Made by a program: the position numbers and the translations under genes. Of a stretch of 64,000 bases of DNA, positions 9,426 to 18,173 are shown one piece after another. A model generated the notes under the pieces. That model was given only the letters and a program-made list of their open reading frames with translations. It searched no databases and was not told the origin of the DNA. Numbering within the stretch: position 1 is the stretch's first letter; each line of letters starts with the position of its first letter. The DNA comes from Kocuria varians. Lineage in GTDB: Bacteria > Actinomycetota > Actinomycetes > Actinomycetales > Micrococcaceae. The stretch spans positions 1 through 64,000 of the forward strand of contig NZ_BJNW01000016.1 in assembly GCF_006539885.1 (NCBI RefSeq), in the 5' to 3' direction.

Positions 9426-10646
9426 GTGTTCAGCCACATCTTCTTCCCCGCGGGGGACCCGACCATTGCCCTGATCCAGTCCTTCGCGATCTTCGGCGTG
9501 GGCTACGTGTTCCGACCCCTGGGAGCGTTCGTCTTCGGGCACCTGGGGGACAAGATCGGGCGCAAGAACACCCTGGTGATCACCCTGGTGCTGATGGGCA
9601 GCGCCACGTTCCTGATCGGCATGCTCCCGGACTACCACAGCCTGGGCTACTGGGCCCCGGCGCTGCTCGTGCTGCTGCGGGTCGTCCAGGGACTCTCCGC
9701 CGGTGGTGAAACGGCCGGTGCGTCGTCGTTGACCATGGAGGGGTCCCCGGTGGGACGCCGTGCGTTCTTCCCGAGCTTCGCGATGAGCGGGATCTCCGCG
9801 GGCATCGTGCTGGCCTCGCTCGCGTTCCTGCCGGTCGCGGCCATGTCCGAGGAGGCGCGCCTGAGCTGGGGCTGGCGGATCCCGTTCTGGCTCTCGCTCG
9901 TGGTGCTCGTCGTCGCGTTCCTGGTGCGGCGCTCGCTGGAGGAGCCCGAGGTCTTCGAGGAGAAGGCGGAGAGCGACGACCTCGTGAAGCTGCCCGTCCT
10001 GGAGATGTTCCGGACCCACTTCGCGCCGTTCGTGCAGGTCACGCTGATGTCCTTCCAGGCGGTGACCAACACGTTCATGCAGGCGTTCGGCCTGGCCTAC
10101 GCCACGCAGGTCGTGGGCATCCCCACCACGACCATGCTGCGGGTGAGCATCCTGGGCAACGCGTGCGCGATCGCCACGCAGCCCTTGTTCGCCCGGTTCT
10201 CGGACAGGTTCGGGCGCAAGCCCGTGTTCATCACCGGCGTCACCGGCTCCGCGGTGCTGATCTTCGTGTACTTCAGCGTGCTCTCCACGGGCAACCTCCC
10301 CATGGTGTTCCTGGCGAGCACCCTGATCACGGCGGGCAGCTACGCAATGTCCAACGCCGTGTACCCGGGCTGGTTCCCGGAGCTGTTCAACGTGCGCGTC
10401 CGCTACTCGGGCATGGCCATCGGGCTGCAGGTGGGCATCCTGTGCGCAGGGTTCACGCCCACGCTCGGCACGGCGCTCGTGGGCGGCAGTCCCGCGAACT
10501 GGGGTCCCGCCGCGTGGATCGTCGCGGGTTCCTCGATCGTCGCGATCGTCGGCGCCCTGTGGGCCCGCGAGACCTACCGGACGCCCCTGGATCGGCTGGG
10601 CCGCGGCGTCCACCACCCGCAGGCGGGGGACGCGGTCACCCGTTAG
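9426..10646 (+). CDS. MFS transporter, metabolite:H+ symporter (MHS) type; N-terminus uncertain
   Basis: Cytoplasmic-membrane carrier, probably for an organic acid or osmolyte. From the first canonical start (GTG 9426) it encodes 406 residues, but translation of the same frame upstream gives KKAALAAFLGGALEYYDFFI, the typical first helix of MHS carriers. The true protein therefore begins near 9280-9330. That frame has no ATG, GTG or TTG between the stop at 9144 and 9426. The loop motif GHLGDKIGRKNTLV, RVVQGLSAGGETAGASSL, RFSDRFGRKPVF and PELFNVRVRYSGMAIG place it in the family. It is divergent from iclR. See findings for the start problem. Confidence 0.8.
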   Translation: MFSHIFFPAGDPTIALIQSFAIFGVGYVFRPLGAFVFGHLGDKIGRKNTLVITLVLMGSATFLIGMLPDYHSLGYWAPALLVLLRVVQGLSAGGETAGASSLTMEGSPVGRRAFFPSFAMSGISAGIVLASLAFLPVAAMSEEARLSWGWRIPFWLSLVVLVVAFLVRRSLEEPEVFEEKAESDDLVKLPVLEMFRTHFAPFVQVTLMSFQAVTNTFMQAFGLAYATQVVGIPTTTMLRVSILGNACAIATQPLFARFSDRFGRKPVFITGVTGSAVLIFVYFSVLSTGNLPMVFLASTLITAGSYAMSNAVYPGWFPELFNVRVRYSGMAIGLQVGILCAGFTPTLGTALVGGSPANWGPAAWIVAGSSIVAIVGALWARETYRTPLDRLGRGVHHPQAGDAVTR

Positions 10647-10654
10647 CCGAGGGC

Positions 10655-11755
10655 TCAGTTCTCGAAGCGGTCCTGGAGCTCGTCGAGCAGCTCCAGGACC
10701 GCTTCGCTGCCCGAGACCGGACCACCGGCCAGCAGCCCGTCCGCACCCAGGACCACGACCCACGGGGTGCCGTGCTGGTCGAACATGCTCGACGTCGCCC
10801 CGTCCCGGTCCACGAGGCACGCGGGCCGCAGGTCCTCCGGAATCTGTGCGACGGCGTCGTCGTGCGTGACGACCGGGTGCAGCGCCACCGGGCCCGTCTG
10901 CGTGCCCACGGCCGCCATCCGGTCCAGCACCGCGGCGCAGCTGCCGCACGTGGGGCTCACGAAGAACAGGGCGCGCGCCTGTGTGGACGCCAGCGCCCGC
11001 AGCGTCACGGGCTCGCCGTGGCCGTCCAGGAGACCGGTGAAGGGGATGGGCAGGCGGGCATAGTCCTCGGGGTCCTCGTCCGGCAGGTCGGCGACGGCGC
11101 CGCCGTACCCGCCGTGCCCACGCCCGGTTTCCGTCGAGGTGGGTGCCGTGCGCGACGACGACGCCGCGGCGTCGTCGTGCCGCGTGGCCGGGGGGAGCGG
11201 GGGGACTCCCGACATGTCCCGGGAGGCGTCCACCCGGGAGGTGCCCGGGCGCTCGGCCCACAGGCAGACCAGCAGCAGCAGGACGGGGAGGACCAGGGCG
11301 GCGCGCACGTCTGCGGGCAGCGGCACGACCGGCTCGCGGGGCTGCAGCACCGTGACCACGAGCAGGGCGACGGCCGCGACCATGGTGAACACGGTGTTGC
11401 GCACGACGGTGCGGGTGGAGACCGGCGCGCGGGACAGCTCCCCGAAGCACCCGCAGGACGCCGGATCGGCGCGGCGGGACTCCCGCACCACCACGGCGGT
11501 GAACACCGCGAACAGTGCGAGGGCCACCAGGCACGCCAACCAGAGGAGAACGCCGGAGGTCAGCACCAGCGCGAGGCCCACGAGGATCTCGCACCAGGGT
11601 AAGGCTGATCGCACCGTGCGGCCCCGCAGGACGGCGGGCAGGGGGAGGCGTTCGACGAGCCGGAGCCCGGCGTCCGGGGCGACGAGCTTGGTGGTCCCGC
11701 TCACGAGCAGGATCGCGGCGAGGGAGGCGAGGAGGGAGAGGGGGATGGCAGCCAC
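10655..11755 (-). CDS. MauE-type membrane domain fused to a thioredoxin-like domain
   Basis: 366 residues. Residues 1-155 are a four-helix MauE/DoxX-like domain with the conserved CGCFGELSR loop. Residues 190-230 form a low-complexity linker with HDDAAASSS. The last 130 residues are a thioredoxin/TlpA-like domain with the redox pair in FFVSPTCGSCAAVLDRM and the cis-Pro region HGTPWVVVLGADG. MauE proteins help disulfide formation in methylamine dehydrogenase; here, with no mau genes, a general extracytoplasmic thiol-redox role is inferred. The linker DNA holds the 24-base palindrome at 11155-11178, and the last codons form a 17-bp hairpin (10664-10705). It converges with the transporter gene, 8 bases apart. 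Confidence 0.8.
   Translation of the reverse strand: MAAIPLSLLASLAAILLVSGTTKLVAPDAGLRLVERLPLPAVLRGRTVRSALPWCEILVGLALVLTSGVLLWLACLVALALFAVFTAVVVRESRRADPASCGCFGELSRAPVSTRTVVRNTVFTMVAAVALLVVTVLQPREPVVPLPADVRAALVLPVLLLLVCLWAERPGTSRVDASRDMSGVPPLPPATRHDDAAASSSRTAPTSTETGRGHGGYGGAVADLPDEDPEDYARLPIPFTGLLDGHGEPVTLRALASTQARALFFVSPTCGSCAAVLDRMAAVGTQTGPVALHPVVTHDDAVAQIPEDLRPACLVDRDGATSSMFDQHGTPWVVVLGADGLLAGGPVSGSEAVLELLDELQDRFEN
10664..10705. terminator. 17-bp hairpin inside the gene end, likely bidirectional terminator
   Basis: GAAGCGGTCCTGGAGCT (10664-10680) and AGCTCCAGGACCGCTTC (10689-10705) are exact complements with an 8-base loop. The hairpin lies 18 bases past the plus-strand transporter stop (10646) and within the last 17 codons of the minus-strand MauE-thioredoxin gene. 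Confidence 0.7.
11155..11178. repeat. 24-base perfect palindrome, full copy of the dispersed motif
   Basis: ACGACGACGCCG at 11155-11166 is followed at once by its exact complement CGGCGTCGTCGT at 11167-11178. It encodes part of the Ala/Ser/Asp linker of the MauE-thioredoxin fusion. It is the longest gap-free version of the GACGACGCCGC motif that recurs across the window. Confidence 0.8.
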
Positions 11756-11786
11756 GGTGCCATTGTCCCAGGTTCCGAGGACCGGC

Positions 11787-12080
11787 TCAGCGCTCCGGCT
11801 GGGTCCAGCGCCACGCCCCGCGACCCGGCCGCAGCCGCAGTCCGAGCCGCAGCCGCCGCGACTGGGACTTCGGGGTCTTGCGCGGGACCGGGCCGCCGGT
11901 CGTCTCCGGTGCGGGCCGTGCGCTGAACAGGGCCACGAGCACGGCGAGCTCCTCCGGCGTGGGGTTGCCCCGCGTGACGGTGAACAGCGGCTCCTGGCGG
12001 CTCTTGCTCGTGGGCAGGGCCGCGACCGCCGCGGTGCGGTGGTCCACGGCGGTCGCTGCGGGCTGTGCGGGGACGCTCAC
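11787..12080 (-). CDS. accE: Acyl-CoA carboxylase epsilon subunit
   Basis: 97 residues, GTG start at 12080 overlapping the beta-subunit stop by four bases (12077-12080). The core [20 protein letters not shown] followed by a conserved Trp near the end ([10 protein letters not shown]) is the actinobacterial epsilon-subunit pattern. This small protein binds the beta core and raises carboxylase activity in acetyl/propionyl-CoA carboxylases. The N-terminal 30 residues are a disordered Ala-rich extension. The Arg-rich stretch [15 protein letters not shown] is unusual but poorly conserved in the family anyway. Coupling with the beta gene supports the call. Confidence 0.85.
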   Translation of the reverse strand: MSVPAQPAATAVDHRTAAVAALPTSKSRQEPLFTVTRGNPTPEELAVLVALFSARPAPETTGGPVPRKTPKSQSRRLRLGLRLRPGRGAWRWTQPER

Positions 12081-13660
12081 AGGGGAATGTTCCCGTGCTT
12101 CTTGGCGGGCTGGGACGCACGCTTGTCCGCGAGTCCGCGCAGCGCCTTGATGATCTGCTCGCGGGTCTCCGAGGGGCAGATCACCGCGTCCACGTAGCCG
12201 AGCTCTGCGGCCTGGTACGGGTTGAGGAGGTCCTCCTCAAACTGCTGGGCGAGCTCGGCGCGCAGGGCGGCGTCGTCCTCGCCGTTCTCCTGCGCGGCCT
12301 TGAGATCGCGGCGGTAGAGGATCTCCACGGCACCCTGCGAGCCCATCACGCCGATCTGCGCCGTGGGCCACGCGAGGTTGATGTCCGCGCCCAGCTTTTT
12401 GGACCCCATGACGATGTACGCGCCGCCGTAGGCCTTGCGCGTGATCACGGTGACGAGCGGGACGGTGGCCTCAGCGTAGGCGTACAGCAGCTTGGCGCCG
12501 CGGCGGATGATGCCGTTGAACTCCTGGTCCTTGCCGGGCAGGAAGCCGGGGACGTCCACGAACGTGAGGATCGGGATGTTGAAGGCGTCGCAGTTGCGCA
12601 CGAAGCGTGCGGCCTTCTCGGACGCGTTGATGTCCAGGGTGCCGGCGAACTGCATGGGCTGGTTCGCCACGATCCCCACCGTGTGGCCCTCCACGCGGGC
12701 GTAGCCCACCATCACGTTGGGGGCGTAGAGCTCCTGCACCTGCATGAAGTGGCCGTCGTCCACGACCGTCTCGATCACGGTGCGCATGTCGTACGGCTGG
12801 TTCGCGGAGTCCGGGATCAGCTCGTCCAGCGCGAGGTCCTCGTCAGTGGTCTCCGGGACCTGGTCGTGCTCGAGCACCGGGCTGTCCTGCAGGTTGTTGC
12901 CGGGTAGGAACTCGAGCAGCTCGTGCACGAAGTCGAAGGCGTCCTGCTCGTCCGAGGCCAGGTACGCGGCGGTGCCGGTGCGCTCGTTGTGCGAGCGGGC
13001 GCCGCCGAGGGTCTCCATGTCCACGGTCTCGCCGGTCACGGTCTTGATGACGTCCGGGCCCGTGATGAACATGTGGGAGGTCTTGTCCACCATGACGATG
13101 AAGTCCGTCAGGGCGGGGGAGTACGCGGCACCGCCGGCGCACGGGCCCATGATCAGCGAGATCTGCGGCACCACGCCGGAGGCCCGCACGTTCATGCGGA
13201 AGATGTCCGCGAACATCGCCAGGGAGGCCACACCCTCCTGGATGCGGGCACCGCCGCCGTCGTTGATGCCGATCACCGGGCAGCCGTTGCGCAGCGCGAA
13301 CTTCTGCACCTTGACGATCTTCTCGCCGTTGACCTGCGAGAGGGAGCCGCCGAACACGCCGAAGTCCTGCGAGTAGACGGCGACGAGACGACCGTCCACG
13401 GTGCCGTAGCCGCTGACCAGGCCGTCGCCCAGCAGCTTCTTCTTCTCCATGCCGAACATGGTGCTGTGGTGCACGGCCAGGGCGTCGAACTCCACGAAGG
13501 AGTCCGGGTCCAGCAGCATCTCGATGCGTTCGCGCGCCGTGTTCTTGCCGCGCGAGTGCTGCTTCTCCACCGCGGCCTGCCCCGCGGGCAGCGCGGCGTG
13601 CTCGCGGCGCTCGCGGAAATCGGCGATCTTGCCCGCTGTGGTGGACAGGTCGTGGCTCAT
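12077..13660 (-). CDS. accD: Acyl-CoA carboxylase beta subunit (carboxyltransferase)
   Basis: 527 residues from the ATG at 13660 ([20 protein letters not shown]). It transfers carboxyl from biotin to acetyl- or propionyl-CoA, giving malonyl- or methylmalonyl-CoA for fatty-acid and propionate metabolism. Two crotonase-like halves are visible: [20 protein letters not shown] with [17 protein letters not shown] in the first, [20 protein letters not shown] with [20 protein letters not shown] in the second. Length matches AccD5/PccB. The biotinylated alpha subunit is not in the window. The epsilon gene follows by overlap and biotin ligase lies nearby, a common actinobacterial arrangement. A 9-bp hairpin (13690-13713) lies in its leader. 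Confidence 0.92.
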   Translation of the reverse strand: MSHDLSTTAGKIADFRERREHAALPAGQAAVEKQHSRGKNTARERIEMLLDPDSFVEFDALAVHHSTMFGMEKKKLLGDGLVSGYGTVDGRLVAVYSQDFGVFGGSLSQVNGEKIVKVQKFALRNGCPVIGINDGGGARIQEGVASLAMFADIFRMNVRASGVVPQISLIMGPCAGGAAYSPALTDFIVMVDKTSHMFITGPDVIKTVTGETVDMETLGGARSHNERTGTAAYLASDEQDAFDFVHELLEFLPGNNLQDSPVLEHDQVPETTDEDLALDELIPDSANQPYDMRTVIETVVDDGHFMQVQELYAPNVMVGYARVEGHTVGIVANQPMQFAGTLDINASEKAARFVRNCDAFNIPILTFVDVPGFLPGKDQEFNGIIRRGAKLLYAYAEATVPLVTVITRKAYGGAYIVMGSKKLGADINLAWPTAQIGVMGSQGAVEILYRRDLKAAQENGEDDAALRAELAQQFEEDLLNPYQAAELGYVDAVICPSETREQIIKALRGLADKRASQPAKKHGNIPL

Positions 13661-13689
13661 GGCACCTCGCGTTGTGGAACGAACGACGG

Positions 13690-13713
13690 GCGGGCGGCCG
13701 TGCAGCCGCCCGC
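13690..13713 (-). other. Hairpin in the accD leader
   Basis: GCGGGCGGC and GCCGCCCGC pair perfectly around CGTGCA, 30 bases upstream of the accD start on the minus strand. It could slow translation or attenuate transcription. The rest of the gap 13714-13926 holds one recurrent-motif copy (13842-13852) and no gene. Confidence 0.4.
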
Positions 13714-13926
13714 AGAATTGGCTTCCAGTGTAGTTGCCCCTGCGGCGGGTGCGTTTGTAGATGTCCCACAATGTGCGGCGGCTTTCTTGCCCGCACGCAG
13801 GGGTGCCGCCGTGCGTCGCACCGTGGGAATCCTCCGGCCCCGACGACGCCGCCGCGTGCCGACTCCGCGCGGGGCGCCGGTCCCTGCCCGCGCGCCGTCG
13901 TCGTGCGCTCTCGCGGGGAGGCGCGC

Positions 13927-14217
13927 TCAGTCCTGCGCGGCCTCGCCCACCGAGCCGATGGTCACGGACCAGGGGCGGATCTCGTGCTCGGTCACGGCGC
14001 CGTGGACGACGAGCGGGTCCTGGGCGACGATCTCCTCGACCTCCTGCTCGTTCTGCGCGGAGAGGACGATCAGTGCGGCGTCCTCTCCGAGCGGGCCGGA
14101 GGCGAGGTTGACGCCCCGCTCGTTCAGTTCCCGCAGGTACGCGCGGTGGGCGGGGCGGTGCTCCGCGAGGACGTCGGCCGGGCCGCCGTAGACGTAGGTG
14201 AGGGCGAAGATGCTCAT
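13927..14217 (-). CDS. YciI family protein
   Basis: 96 residues from the ATG at 14217 ([20 protein letters not shown]). Family features are the N-terminal strand with Tyr-Val-Tyr, R-x-x-H-R near residues 21-25 ([12 protein letters not shown]), the SGPLGED loop and the catalytic-like D-PL-V stretch ([11 protein letters not shown]). YciI proteins are small dimeric alpha/beta proteins; some have dehydrochlorinase or isomerase-like activity, but most have no known substrate. It lies upstream of accD on the same strand, with 266 bases between, and is divergent from birA. Confidence 0.8.
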   Translation of the reverse strand: MSIFALTYVYGGPADVLAEHRPAHRAYLRELNERGVNLASGPLGEDAALIVLSAQNEQEVEEIVAQDPLVVHGAVTEHEIRPWSVTIGSVGEAAQD

Positions 14218-14353
14218 GGGGTTCCTTCCGAAGACTCGTGGTGCGTCCCAGCATAGGGAGCCACTGTGCGATGGGTGGCGCGGGCCACGGGTGCGGGCCC
14301 GTCGCGTGCGGCCCCGGGGAGCACCCAGGCGCGCGGCCCTACACTGTGGTCCC

Positions 14354-15268
14354 ATGGACGCCACCACCGAACACCCCGCCGCCGACTACCGGGCCGCCGA
14401 CGCAACGCTGCGGCTCCCCGGGTACGGCGAGGTCACGGTGCTGGACACGGTGGACTCCACGAACGCGTGGCTCACGGACCGGATCAGGGCCGGGGGCCGC
14501 ACCCCGGACGGGGCACCGGACGCCCAGGCGCCGTTGCGCGCCGTCGTCACCGGGTTCCAGAGCAGCGGACGGGGCCGCCTGGATCGGCAGTGGGTGACCC
14601 CGCCCGGCACCGCCGTGACCTTCTCCGTGGCCTGCACCCCCGTGGACGCCTCCGGCCGCGCGTGGGACCCGCAGCTCGTCCCGTGGCTCACCCTGCTGAT
14701 GGCGCGCGGCGTCACGGGCGCGGTGCGGGACCTCACCGGCGCGCCGGCCGTCATCAAGTGGCCTAACGACGTCCTCGTCCACGAGCGCAAGCTGTGCGGC
14801 ATCCTCGCCTCCATGGTCCTTCCGGCGGTCGGCGACGGCGTCACGCCCACCGTGGTCGTGGGTGCCGGGATCAACGTGGCGCAGACCGAGCTGCCCGTCC
14901 CCACCGCAACCTCTCTGCGCCTGGAGACCGCACCCGAGCGCGAGGTCCCCACCCGGCCCGAGGTGCTGGCCGCCGTGCTCGAGCGCTTCGCCGCGGTGCT
15001 GGACCGCGTGAACCAGGACCCCGGGCGCGAGCTCGGCCCGTACGGCGCCGTGCGCGGGGAGATCGAGGCGCGCCTGGGCACCATCGGCCGCGAGGTCTCC
15101 GTGGAGCTGCCCGGCACCGACTGGCCCCTGACCGGAACCGCCACGGGTCTCGGCGCGGCCGGCCAGCTGCTCGTGCGCACCCCGGACGGTGCGATCCGCG
15201 AGTTCTCCGCGGGCGACGTCGTCCACGTGCGTCCCACGGCCCCGGCACCCCGGGACGGGCGCGCGTGA
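14354..15268 (+). CDS. birA: Biotin-[acetyl-CoA carboxylase] ligase
   Basis: 304 residues from the ATG at 14354. It activates biotin as biotinyl-AMP and attaches it to the carboxylase carrier. The catalytic domain shows the ATP/biotin loop SSGRGRLDRQWVTPPGTAVT, preceded by the substrate-binding VDSTNAWL, and VIKWPNDVL with its catalytic Lys. The C-terminal SH3-like domain ends with GQLLVRTPDGAIREFSAGDV. There is no N-terminal DNA-binding domain, so this is a group I ligase without repressor activity. Its closeness to accD/accE fits its role. It overlaps the next gene by four bases. Confidence 0.92.
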   Translation: MDATTEHPAADYRAADATLRLPGYGEVTVLDTVDSTNAWLTDRIRAGGRTPDGAPDAQAPLRAVVTGFQSSGRGRLDRQWVTPPGTAVTFSVACTPVDASGRAWDPQLVPWLTLLMARGVTGAVRDLTGAPAVIKWPNDVLVHERKLCGILASMVLPAVGDGVTPTVVVGAGINVAQTELPVPTATSLRLETAPEREVPTRPEVLAAVLERFAAVLDRVNQDPGRELGPYGAVRGEIEARLGTIGREVSVELPGTDWPLTGTATGLGAAGQLLVRTPDGAIREFSAGDVVHVRPTAPAPRDGRA

Positions 15269-15807
15269 GACGCTCCCGGCTCCTGGACCTCGCCCCGGGC
15301 GAGGAGACGGTGGTCGCCACCCGCCCGCACCCACTCAAGCTCGCGGGCCCCGCGGCCGCGGCGTGGCTCCTCGTGCTGCTCTACTCCGCGCTGCGCCGCG
15401 TCCTGGACCTGACCTGGCGCCCCACCGACACACCCTGGACCACGGTGCACACCTTCGTGGGGTGGGTGCTCGCGCTCGCGGCGCTCGCCGCCGCCTGGCG
15501 CTTCGTGGTGCTGCCCGTGTGGCGGTGGCTGCGCACGCGCTTCGTCCTGACCACGCGTCGGCTCGCGCTCGTGGGCCCGCCCGTGAAAGACGGCCAGGTC
15601 TCCCTGCCGCTCACGGAGCTGCGCTCGGTGCGGGTGACCCGGGGCGAGGGCACACCGGGCGCCGCCCGCGAGGTGCTGGACCGCGGCACGGTGCTCGCGG
15701 ACTTCGGCCCCCTGGGCGGGCTCAAGCTCGCCGGGTGCCCCCAGCCCGCCCGCTTCGTGGAGCTCGTGCGCGAGTCCGCGGCGGACGCGTCGAACGCGTG
15801 GGCCTAG
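15265..15807 (+). CDS. PH-domain membrane protein
   Basis: 180 residues, GTG start at 15265 overlapping the birA stop. Two membrane helices lie at about residues 28-45 (AAAAWLLVLLYSALRRVL) and 60-85 (HTFVGWVLALAALAAAWRF). The region after them (TRFVLTTRRLALVGPPVKDG, then LPLTELRSVRVTRGEG) is the bacterial PH domain pattern of small membrane proteins often linked to actinobacterial biotin-ligase loci. Function is unknown; a membrane-surface scaffold is likely. It is translationally coupled to birA. Confidence 0.75.
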   Translation: MRRSRLLDLAPGEETVVATRPHPLKLAGPAAAAWLLVLLYSALRRVLDLTWRPTDTPWTTVHTFVGWVLALAALAAAWRFVVLPVWRWLRTRFVLTTRRLALVGPPVKDGQVSLPLTELRSVRVTRGEGTPGAAREVLDRGTVLADFGPLGGLKLAGCPQPARFVELVRESAADASNAWA

Positions 15808-15874
15808 AGTGGTGGGGACGACACCCCCGGACGGCCGCCCCGTGGCAGCCCCGACACCCAGCAAGGAGGACCGC

Positions 15875-17029
15875 GTGGCCGACGACCCCTCTGACGACCA
15901 CGAACGCTGCGCGACGGGTCCCCAGACCGAGCAGCTAAACCTGAACCTCAACAACCCCGTGCAGTCGAACCTCTACGGCTCCGAGGAGTCCCAGGCGGCC
16001 GTGCGCCACCTCGACTCCCTGCTGCTCGGCTCCCAGCGGCACCTGCGCCGCCGCGAGGCCGCGCGCGAGGCCGGGCTCTCCACGGCGTCGGCCAGCAAGA
16101 TCTGGCGCGCGCTAGGCTTCCCCAACTTCGGCAACGAGGACGTCTACTTCACGAACGAGGACGTCAAGGCCCTGCGCGTGGTCTCGGACCTGGTGCAGGA
16201 CGAGAAGCTCAGCGAGGAGGCGGCGCTCTCCCTGGCCCGCTCCGTGGCGCAGCTGACCGACCGCATGGTCGTGTGGCAGATCGAGGCGCTCGTGGAGGAC
16301 ATGGTCGCCCACCGGGACATGACGGACGCCCAGGCCCGCCGCGAGCTGCTGCGGCTGCTGCCCGAGCTGCTGGACCCCCTGGAGCACCTACTCGGCTACG
16401 CGTGGCGGCGTCAGCTCTCGGCCGCCGTGCAGCGCCTCGCGATGCGCGGGGAGCGCGCGGACGGCTCCACGGTGAGCCTCAACGACGCCGATCTCGGCGC
16501 CTCCGCGCTGCCGCTCGCCCGCGGCGTCGGCTTCGCGGACCTCGTCTCCTACACCTCCCTGTCCCGCCAGATGAACGAGCGCACGCTCGCGAACCTCGTC
16601 CAGCGCTTCGAGAAGCGGTGCGCGGAGATCATCTCGATCGGCGGCGGCCGGGTCATCAAGACCATCGGGGACGAAGTCATGTTCCTCGCGGAGACCCCGG
16701 ACGGCGGCGCCCAGATCTCCCTGGCGCTCGCGCGGCTGATCCGCAACGACCCGCTGCTGCCCGAGGCTCGCGTGGCCTTCGTGTGGGGGCGCGTGCTGCC
16801 GCGGCTCGGGGACCTCTACGGCCCCACCGTGAACCTGGCCTCGCGCCTGGTCGCGCTCACCGAGCCGGGCGGCGTGGTGGTGGACGCCTCCACCGCCAAG
16901 GTGCTCGAGGGGGACGAGCGCTTCGTGCTCACGCCCCAGCCCACCCGCAACGTGCGGGGATTCGGGGACGTGCGTCCCGTGTCGATCAGCCAGGGCAGTG
17001 GGCCCCTGTTGGAGGAAGAGATCGAATGA
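15875..17029 (+). CDS. Class III adenylate cyclase with Rv1264-like N-terminal regulatory domain
   Basis: 384 residues. I place the start at the GTG 15875 because AGGAGG (15864-15869) sits six bases ahead; GTG 15809 lacks a ribosome site. Residues 50-190 match the autoinhibitory, pH-sensing N-domain of Rv1264 (RREAAREAGLSTASASKIWR, FTNEDVKALRVV). The catalytic domain holds the metal-binding Asp in VGFADLVSYTSL, KTIGDEVMF with the second metal and base-contact residues, and DLYGPTVNLASRL with the transition-state Asn and Arg. All key residues are present, so cAMP synthesis is expected. It is soluble. The stop overlaps the PP2C start (ATGA, 17026-17029). Confidence 0.88.
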   Translation: MADDPSDDHERCATGPQTEQLNLNLNNPVQSNLYGSEESQAAVRHLDSLLLGSQRHLRRREAAREAGLSTASASKIWRALGFPNFGNEDVYFTNEDVKALRVVSDLVQDEKLSEEAALSLARSVAQLTDRMVVWQIEALVEDMVAHRDMTDAQARRELLRLLPELLDPLEHLLGYAWRRQLSAAVQRLAMRGERADGSTVSLNDADLGASALPLARGVGFADLVSYTSLSRQMNERTLANLVQRFEKRCAEIISIGGGRVIKTIGDEVMFLAETPDGGAQISLALARLIRNDPLLPEARVAFVWGRVLPRLGDLYGPTVNLASRLVALTEPGGVVVDASTAKVLEGDERFVLTPQPTRNVRGFGDVRPVSISQGSGPLLEEEIE

Positions 17030-17943
17030 GCGAAGCACTCACGATCCGCTCGGGCGGCGTCACGGATCGCGGTCTGCGCCGCGAGACGAACGAGGACGCC
17101 CTGATCGTGACCGACACGATGTGCGCGGTCGCGGACGGCATGGGCGGTCACGAGGCCGGCGAGGTGGCGAGCGCGCTGTGCGTGGCCACGCTGGGGGCCT
17201 CGGAGCTGTTCACGCTGGACGACTTCCGGGACTACGAGATCGTGGAGCCCGAGCCGGGCTCGGACGTCGCCCGGTTCCGCGCGACCATCGACCGTCAGCT
17301 CAAGCTGGACCCTGACGTCCCCAACGAGGCGCTCGAGGCCGTCCACCGCGTCCGCTCGGTGCTGTGGGAGGCGGACCAGGCCATCCAGGCCCAGTGCGGC
17401 ACCCGCGCGGGCACCACGGTCACCGGCGCGTGGCTCATGGAGATCGCGGGCACGTGGCTGTGGCTCGTGTTCAACGTGGGGGACTCCCGCACGTACCAGC
17501 TCACCGGCCCGGCCGTGGGCGAGGAGGTCACGGAGCAGACCGGGCCCGTGGGCGTCACGCAGCTGACCGTGGACCACTCGGAGGTCCAGTACCTGGTCTC
17601 CATCGGGCAGCTGACCCCCGCGCAGGCCCTCGTGCACCCCCGGCGCAACGTGATCACCCGCGCCCTGGGCACCGGGCAGATCTGGGAGCCGGACGTCATC
17701 GTGCTCCCCGCCGTGCCCGGGCAGCGGCTGCTGATGTGCTCGGACGGGCTCACGGGGGAGCTGTCCCCGGCGCACATCGCGCGCGTGCTGCACTCGGTGC
17801 GCCACCCCAAGGAGGCCGCGGACGTGCTCGTCCAGGCGGCCCTGCGCACCGGCGGGCGGGACAACGTCACCCTCGTGGTCGCGGACGTCCTGGAGGCCTC
17901 GGACCCCGCCGCGCACACGAGCACGATTCCGCGCGTGCGCTGA
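17026..17943 (+). CDS. PP2C-type serine/threonine phosphatase
   Basis: 305 residues, ATG at 17026 overlapping the cyclase stop by four bases with GGAGGAAG ahead. It removes phosphate from Ser/Thr using two metal ions. PP2C motifs in order: RRETNEDALIV, VADGMGGHEAGEVAS, FNVGDSRTYQL, TVDHS, RRNVITRALG, LMCSDGLTGEL and GGRDNVTLVV; every metal-binding Asp is present. About 50 acidic residues inserted after motif 2 (FTLDDFRDYEIVEPEPGSDV) are longer than in PstP-type enzymes. There is no membrane segment. Coupling to a cyclase suggests one signalling unit joining cAMP and phospho-Ser/Thr control. Confidence 0.9.
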   Translation: MSEALTIRSGGVTDRGLRRETNEDALIVTDTMCAVADGMGGHEAGEVASALCVATLGASELFTLDDFRDYEIVEPEPGSDVARFRATIDRQLKLDPDVPNEALEAVHRVRSVLWEADQAIQAQCGTRAGTTVTGAWLMEIAGTWLWLVFNVGDSRTYQLTGPAVGEEVTEQTGPVGVTQLTVDHSEVQYLVSIGQLTPAQALVHPRRNVITRALGTGQIWEPDVIVLPAVPGQRLLMCSDGLTGELSPAHIARVLHSVRHPKEAADVLVQAALRTGGRDNVTLVVADVLEASDPAAHTSTIPRVR

Positions 17944-18074
17944 GCCCGCGCGGCCCGCTGGCCGGGCTCGGCTTCCTATGCGCGTGCCGAGCACGCTTTT
18001 GAGCGGCTCGCCGCGCGCGAACGGGAGCCGTCGCATGAGACCGGACTCCCGCACGACGCGACCTCGCGCACGAA

Positions 18075-18118
18075 AGGGACCCCGCGGCGTCGTCCTCCGA
18101 CGACCCCGTGGGGTCCCT
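18075..18118. terminator. Terminator containing the recurrent motif
   Basis: AGGGACCCC (18075-18083) pairs with GGGGTCCCT (18110-18118). The loop contains GCGGCGTCGTC (18084-18094) and a matching GACGAC, which can extend the fold. It lies between the convergent PP2C and acyl-CoA oxidase genes and can serve both. Confidence 0.7.
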
Positions 18119-18173
18119 CTTCTCCTCCGTGCCGGGTGTCCGCGCTCACCGGGGGCGGGCGCGGACCCTCGGG

